This document shows positions 58,812-64,000 of a stretch of DNA of 64,000 bases, piece after piece. This stretch comes from Meandrina meandrites (lineage: Eukaryota > Cnidaria > Anthozoa > Scleractinia > Meandrinidae). The stretch lies in NCBI GenBank assembly GCA_963693305.1, contig OY855905.1, positions 44,130,895 through 44,194,894 of the forward strand, given 5' to 3'. How positions within the stretch are numbered: the stretch's first letter is position 1; the number at the start of each line of letters is the position of its first letter. The translations under genes and the position numbers were made by a program. A model generated the notes under the pieces. It saw only the letters and a list, made by a program, of their open reading frames with translations. It did not search any database and was not told the DNA's origin.

Positions 58812-59480
58812 GCTGGCAATACTGACACTACTTACAATACTGACATTACCTACCATACTAACATTTCTTACCGTACTAACATTGTTGACAATACTGACAC
58901 TACTTACAATACTGACATTACCTACCATACTAACATTTCTTACCGTACTAACATTGCTGACAATACTGACACTACTTACAATACTGACATTACCAACCAT
59001 ACTAACATTTCTTACAGTATTAACATTGCTGACAATACTGACACTACTTACAATACTGACATTACCTACCATACTAACATTTCTTACAGTACTAACATTG
59101 TTGACAATACTGACACTACTTACAATACTGACATTACCTACCATACTAACATTTCTTACAGTACTAACATTGTTGACAATATTGACACTACTTACAATAC
59201 TGACATTACCTACCATACTAACATTTCTTACAGTACTAACATTGTTGACAATATTGACACTACTTACAATACTGACATTACCTACCATACTAACATTTCT
59301 TACAGTACTAACATTGTTGACAATACTGACACTACTTATAATACTGACATTACCTACCATACTAACATTTCTTACAGTACTAACATTGTTGACAATACTG
59401 ACACTACTTACAATACTGACATTACCTATCATACTAACATTTCTTCCAATAATAACCTAATTTACAATACTAACATTACC
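58812..59480 (+). repeat. minisatellite array 2, right part
   Basis: Continuation of the 72-bp array after the retrotransposon, ending CCTATAGCTAATTTTAATATAT as in array 1. Together the two parts make about 3.4 kb. Confidence 0.96.
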
Positions 59481-59563
59481 TATAGCTAATTTTAATATAT
59501 TTCTCGTTCCTTTCTTTAACAATGCTTATTTTTATTTTCTATTGAAGTACACAAAAAAGGATT

Positions 59564-60051
59564 AGTAGAATTCTACTAGTACACTAATGCAAATGCTGCA
59601 ATGTGATTGGCTGAGCTATTGAACACTATCAGCCATTAGTGTGCAGTTGCCGAAGGTCGTCCACAAAATGCGACGTTTTTATCGTTTTTCCGAAGTTTTG
59701 GAAGGAAGTTTAGATGTAAATGGATACAGAAATTCCCGAGAAGACTAAAAGAAGGACATTAGCGGTTTCTTGACTTTAAAAGCTTGAAATTATTGAAAAA
59801 CGGGTGCATGCGCGTAAACAACTGCAAATTTACCAAGGACAATTCAATGCGTGCGATTTTGTTAAAGCGTTTAATAGTTCGATAATGCTTAGAAAAATAA
59901 TTAGAAACCATTATTTACGTTTATTTCAGTTAGAATTCCACTAAAACAATTAGATTATTCGCTCTCAATTTCTATGAGGTGATAGTTGATGAGGCCTGCG
60001 GCCTCATCAACTATCACCTCATAGAAATCTCGAGCTCATAATCTAATTGTT
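59564..60051 (-). mobile_element. hairpin-ended non-autonomous element (minus copy)
   Basis: Inverse copy of 40310-40796. Here the hairpin is better preserved: ATTTCTATGAGGTGATAGTT and its complement meet at GGCCTGCGGCC. Copy 1 of the segmental duplication has no insertion at the matching site (near 24011), which places the ends and suggests an ATT-like short target duplication. It inserted after the segmental duplication. Confidence 0.82.
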
Positions 60052-60369
60052 AATTACTCACAATACAGTTACATTACTACTTAAGTTACAATCGGCAAGG
60101 CTACTCTCATGACAATGTTGCATTCCAGAAGTTGCTTAAGTAACACATACATTACGTAAATAAAAGAAAGAAAAAAGTATTTTCCACACTATATTCTTCT
60201 TGTAGCTAAGAGTAACGAGGAGGGCTAGGGAGCAGCATTGTTACAGCTCAAGATAGCTTCTTAATTTGAAATTTAAAAATCCTGTTTTAAATAGTTTTGT
60301 GTATGTAGGTAGTATTTGGCAAATAAGAGTGTATAATTGAGTTTCCTTATAAATTTATAAGAGTCTTGA

Positions 60370-61015
60370 GAGTAATTGTTTTTTTCCTGAACAGTTTTTC
60401 TACGGAAGTTGGCGAGAAGGAGGTGTCATTTTCTCTGTTGAACCACTTAATAGTCTTAATAACTTCCCAATAGAACTGAATTGACCAGCAGCAATTTAAG
60501 AAAGTGTCACTTATTAAATTCAAGTTCTTGACAAAATATACAAAACATGTCGTCCTCTATACCGAAGAAAGATAGCTCTTTTATGGTCACAACTATTCTG
60601 TGGATAAGTTTGAAATAAAAATTCTTTATTTTGTTTTCTTTGCACACATTTTTTACGCGGCTAAAAAGATCATCTAATTGAAATTCTTACGATTGTAAGT
60701 CTCGAGACCATTTCACTTCAGCCTTTATCTCTTGATTGTCTTTTTTAATTAGAAGCCAAATCCTTGTTCTTCATTTTGAGTAGGTCTATTACAGTATTTG
60801 GCGAGAGGTGGAAAACATCTTCGGCTGGAAAGGTGCTTTTGTCTAGAGGTTTATCCCTTGCCTTTTTAACAAGAATTTTTGGGATTGCTGAGACCACTTG
60901 CATATAAATCAGAAAATTACATTTAAGCTCATACTTTTGGACAAATTCTGGATTAGTAAAAAAAAATTGCCATTGTCCCTTAAAAGATCTTGTATGAGGA
61001 AAGCTCCTTTTTGGA
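60370..61015 (-). pseudogene. decayed LINE ORF2 C-terminal region (copy 2)
   Basis: Duplicate of the 3' part of 24400-25390, with the same L1/Tx1-like blocks and further indels, for example extra bases near 60470 and 60640. The upstream half is deleted here. Confidence 0.55.
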
Positions 61016-61091
61016 ACCAGTTAATTATGAAGCTCTTTCATAATAAGTACTTTTAGGTGACGCTGAGTGGGGTATGATCTTTCTTCGGGAT

Positions 61092-61126
61092 GTTTTTTTT
61101 TTTTTTTTGGGGGGGGGGGGGGGGGG
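61092..61126. repeat. T-run followed by G-run
   Basis: About 17 T then 18 G. The matching site in copy 1 (25650-25676) has a shorter G-run. Homopolymer length is likely uncertain in the assembly. Confidence 0.85.
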
Positions 61127-62039
61127 TTAATTTGAGCGGGAAAACGTTGTTAATTTAAGATGTTCTTAAACGTGTTGTTGTATTTCCGTAAATCAGTGAT
61201 AACTTGACCAAGAAACCTATCAAAGCCGGAATATATCGTGCGCTGTACCAAAAATATATAACATGATTACAACGCTTATAGTTCAGGACAGAGTTCAAGA
61301 TGTCAACATCTGGTCAATATAAAGACATTGTTTACTAACTTTAAGGATGGGTATGTTCTAAGCATGTTCATAAAATTCTGGTTAATCTCAGCCTATATAT
61401 ATATCCATCTATATATGGAAATAGCGATACAATTGTTGTTGTTATTGTTGTTGTTGCCTCGGTGGGCTTATAAATAAGATTCTAAGAAAAAGAGTGTAGT
61501 CTTGTGCAAACACAAAAAAAATTATACATTGTTACTTTTTCCCGCAGGAATATAAGGATTCCTCCTTAGCTGACGAGAGATCGGGATCTGGAATATTGAT
61601 GTGTGTTCAATGGCGCAAAAAAACACAACTGACATGTAGTAGCTTTAGAACTAATGTAACTTTTTTAGGTGTGTAGCTTCTATAGTTGCCCTAGCATACT
61701 GTCGACTTTACTTTGCATATGTACGAGAGAGGATAAAGGTCGAACTTTCCCTGGTGAAGGGTCACTATCGTGTTTTGCTAGGGCGGTTATACTTGCCAGT
61801 GCGACAGAATATTGTACCTTTGTTGTAATCGAAAATATGAATAAAAAAGTGCAGTCTGCATTTCTAGCAAGTTGTGTTGTTTCCTGAAATCCACTTTTAT
61901 CAAGTTCCCCTGTTCCCTGACATTATCTTCCATGTTTTCTTGATCCCAAAAAATATTCTTATTAACTGTTCCCAAAATTCTTATCTGTTTTCACTTTTGC
62001 CTCACTGTAGAGATAATCCTCGAGATAAGAGAAACCTCT

Positions 62040-62435
62040 TTCCATTTTAACGGAGCCGACGTTTTGAACATGAAACTTCGCTTAACTTTTTAAGCAAACT
62101 TGTGAACATTGGAACCGACGCTTTGAACATGAAACCTCACTTAACTTTTTATTCAAACTTTTGTCGTGTTTATCTTTTACTTTTCCTGGCTTAGGATCAG
62201 GGCTCAGCGTAACCAAGAGGAACGTCGACAAGAAATAGCGCTAAGAGAAAGACAATTATCTTTTGTAGGCTCCCGTGAGGAACCAAGATATCATCAGTGT
62301 AAATTTGCCGACTGGATCCGACTTGACACGAATCTAATTTTGCGACACCGAATAGAAAAATCCCTAAGGACAGATAACAAAAGCTTCATTGTCTTAAAAA
62401 AATCCTGACCATAACAATTAATAGGTAAAGTTTGA
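62040..62435. other. copy-2-specific segment
   Basis: The matching stretch in copy 1 is about 20-40 bp (27020-27050). It contains an imperfect direct repeat (CGACGTTTTGAACATGAAAC / CGACGCTTTGAACATGAAAC, about 55 bp apart) and an 80-codon ORF (62166-62408) of unknown nature. Confidence 0.45.
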
Positions 62436-62890
62436 TACGTCAAACACAAGGTACCGCAATGGGCACAAAAATACCAGTCTCCTTTGCCAGCATTTCATGC
62501 CATGGCAGAAACAGATATCCATAAATGTGCTCGCTTGGAAAAGATATATCTTTGATGTCTTTTCCCTTTGGAACATAAACAAACAGGAATTAAATCAACA
62601 CATTTGTAGAGCTAGCAAATAGCTATCATCCGACCACTAAATTCACAGATGAAATTCAGTTTCAGATACAGAAATATCTTACCTGGATACATGCGTGTAC
62701 AAAGGCGAAAGATTTAAGGAGGAATCTATTCTCCACGTGTTTCAACTGTCAGAAACGTTCCAAATCACAAATAGTTCACCTCCTGCTACCATCCAGGTGT
62801 CAGGAAAGGCTTTACCGAAGGCAAACCCTTACGAATTCAGAGAAAAAACTCTTCAAAAGCTACATTATAAGTTAAAAACATTGGAAATTT
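62436..62890 (+). pseudogene. Penelope-like reverse transcriptase relic (copy 2)
   Basis: Same blocks as 27035-27325 (TAMGTK-like, AETDIHKCARLEK, WKRYIFDVFSLWNINK), and it extends further: VYKGERFKEESILHV, then ETFQITNSSPPATIQVSGKA and FREKTLQKLHYKLKTL. The catalytic YIDD reads YIFD. Frameshifts separate the pieces. The extra length shows the original RT relic continued past the copy-1 break point. Confidence 0.65.
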
Positions 62891-63469
62891 GAAGAAGGTA
62901 GATAACGCGAAAGGTGAGGTTTTTGAAAGAGGTGGACGTACTTGTTAGAGCAAAGCTTTGAATGTCAAAGTTTTCCCATCTTGATAACCAACAGTGGTGG
63001 TGATTCCCTAGTCATGCCCAGCTTTTGGTATCATCACCATGATAACTCTGGCGATCTAAAATTATTCCATTCGGCCGCGCTTTCCAAAATCGTCAGTTCA
63101 TTTGCGAAGATTAGTGCCCAGGCCCGTTAAAGAAATAGGCCTCTAATAGAATCGTCAGAGAAAAAAAGCCTTTTCCCTGATAAACAATGGTCAACAATTT
63201 TAGAAAATTCTACTTAATTTAAAAAATTATCGAAAATCAATGTTCCCTTGCTCCCGAATATACCTCAACAGTTCCCTTGTTCCCTAAAAGTAATTTTAAG
63301 ATAACCCTCGTTCCCTTAAAATAAATGGCCATGTTCCCTTTGTTCTCTAAAACCCCTTGGAGGCCCTCAGTGTTGTTAAAAATTCCCAAGTTCTTACACT
63401 AACTCAACAATGCACTAGGAGCAAGGAACAAGTTGGCCTTTCTCTTTATATGTTTAAGAAATTGCGCGT

Positions 63470-63840
63470 GCAACCTCGTTCCCAGTCCCTATTATCTCCT
63501 TTTCCTCCCTTGTCGTCGAGGAGAGAAACCCTGGTTGTGGCTGGTCACGTGACCACCAAAATCTGGGTGGTAAAAGAATATGTTGGGAGGGAGGCGATGG
63601 CAGAGTGTTGCCATTAGCTGGTCAACCGCTGACTAGCTAATGGTTTTCTAAAGGTAGCTCTAGTAATGCAAGGACAACTTGTACAAACAGCAACGAAGTG
63701 AGGTCGGATTTTGGCGTAGTTCAGTATCAGCAATATAAAGTTAAACGTTAAACCAAATACAAGGCTGATCGGACAGCCAAAAAGGCTAAATAAATTTTAT
63801 TGCCCAATAGTTCGGCTATGGAAATAGACGGTTACAATAT
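63470..63840 (-). repeat. interspersed repeat related to 28840-29420
   Basis: AATCTGGGTGGTAAAAGAAT...GGGAGG...GGCAGAGTG matches 28845-28895 in the same orientation, while CAAGGCTGATCGGACAGCC...GCCCAATAGTTCGGCTA matches the Penelope terminal block at 29340-29400 in inverse orientation. Probably two repeat types side by side. Confidence 0.45.
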
Positions 63841-64000
63841 TTGAAATGATGCTAATAGAAAATATGAAATATGATAGGTTTAGCCTGCGAGCAGGCTCTC
63901 TTTGGGGGTAGGCTTTTGTACATTATGCTTGCATTTTTTCGAGCATTTTAGTGAGGCAAAAGCATTGAGAATTTTTGGAGCATTTTAGTGGCATTTTCCT

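Larger units (their letters stand above)
46005..62720 (+). repeat. segmental duplication, copy 2
   Basis: Collinear partner of 6440-27325 in the same orientation. Copy-2-only events are a nested MITE pair at 46743-47715, the Ty3/gypsy element in the array (54170-58811), the hairpin-ended element at 59564-60051, and an extra segment at 62040-62435. It lacks about 560 bp equal to 25026-25590. Confidence 0.85.

Noticed and set aside
63534..63556. GGTCACGTGACC palindrome as a regulatory site
   Set aside because: It lies in an interspersed repeat, and similar CACGTG words occur by chance. No gene start is nearby.

Overview
The window is eukaryotic, AT-rich and mostly non-coding. Genes appear only as short exons with GT/AG borders. 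The mobile elements are animal types: Penelope-like elements with GIY-YIG nucleases, a Ty3/gypsy element, decayed LINE pieces and many MITEs. Several of these sequence families are ones I associate with anthozoan cnidarians, probably a stony coral. That taxonomic guess rests on recall of sequence style and was not searched.

Layout. 0.8-6.4 kb holds remnants: a broken retroviral-type integrase (minus strand), an 8-bp-TSD hAT-like MITE, a scrambled Penelope-like element (reverse transcriptase on minus, GIY-YIG on plus), and a foldback element with arms of about 300 bp. About 6.44-27.33 kb and 46.0-62.7 kb are two copies of one segmental duplication in the same orientation. Each copy carries an acidic linker exon (A), two six-cysteine PAN/Apple-like exons (B, C), a huge 9-bp/72-bp minisatellite, a LINE remnant and a Penelope RT remnant. 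A further linker exon (D) lies at 42.3 kb. All seven exons are phase 1-1, so they could be joined in any number. They look like parts of one or two modular extracellular or membrane proteins.

The minisatellite is the dominant feature: about 10.5 kb in copy 1 and about 3.4 kb in copy 2. It is built from a 9-bp monomer, a 72-bp (8-mer) repeat and, in copy 1, a 611-bp higher-order repeat in four near-identical copies. Each 72-bp unit carries several TACTRAC branch-point-like heptamers and one TTTCTTACAG acceptor-like site on the exon strand.

In copy 2 the array is interrupted by a complete Ty3/gypsy LTR retrotransposon (54170-58811). It has LTRs of 141 bp that read as identical, a perfect GCTGG target duplication and one open Gag-Pol frame, so it is very young.

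The stretch between the duplicates (27-46 kb) is a mosaic of elements: a TAA-TSD MITE, Penelope fragments with hammerhead-like motifs, a 56-bp perfect palindrome, a 1.9-kb nested inverted repeat that could fold as a cloverleaf, local duplications, microsatellites, LINE tails and one unplaced candidate first exon at 43.5 kb. No tRNA, rRNA or CRISPR array was found. The prokaryote-style long ORFs inside the minisatellite are a by-product of a stop-free 9-bp period.
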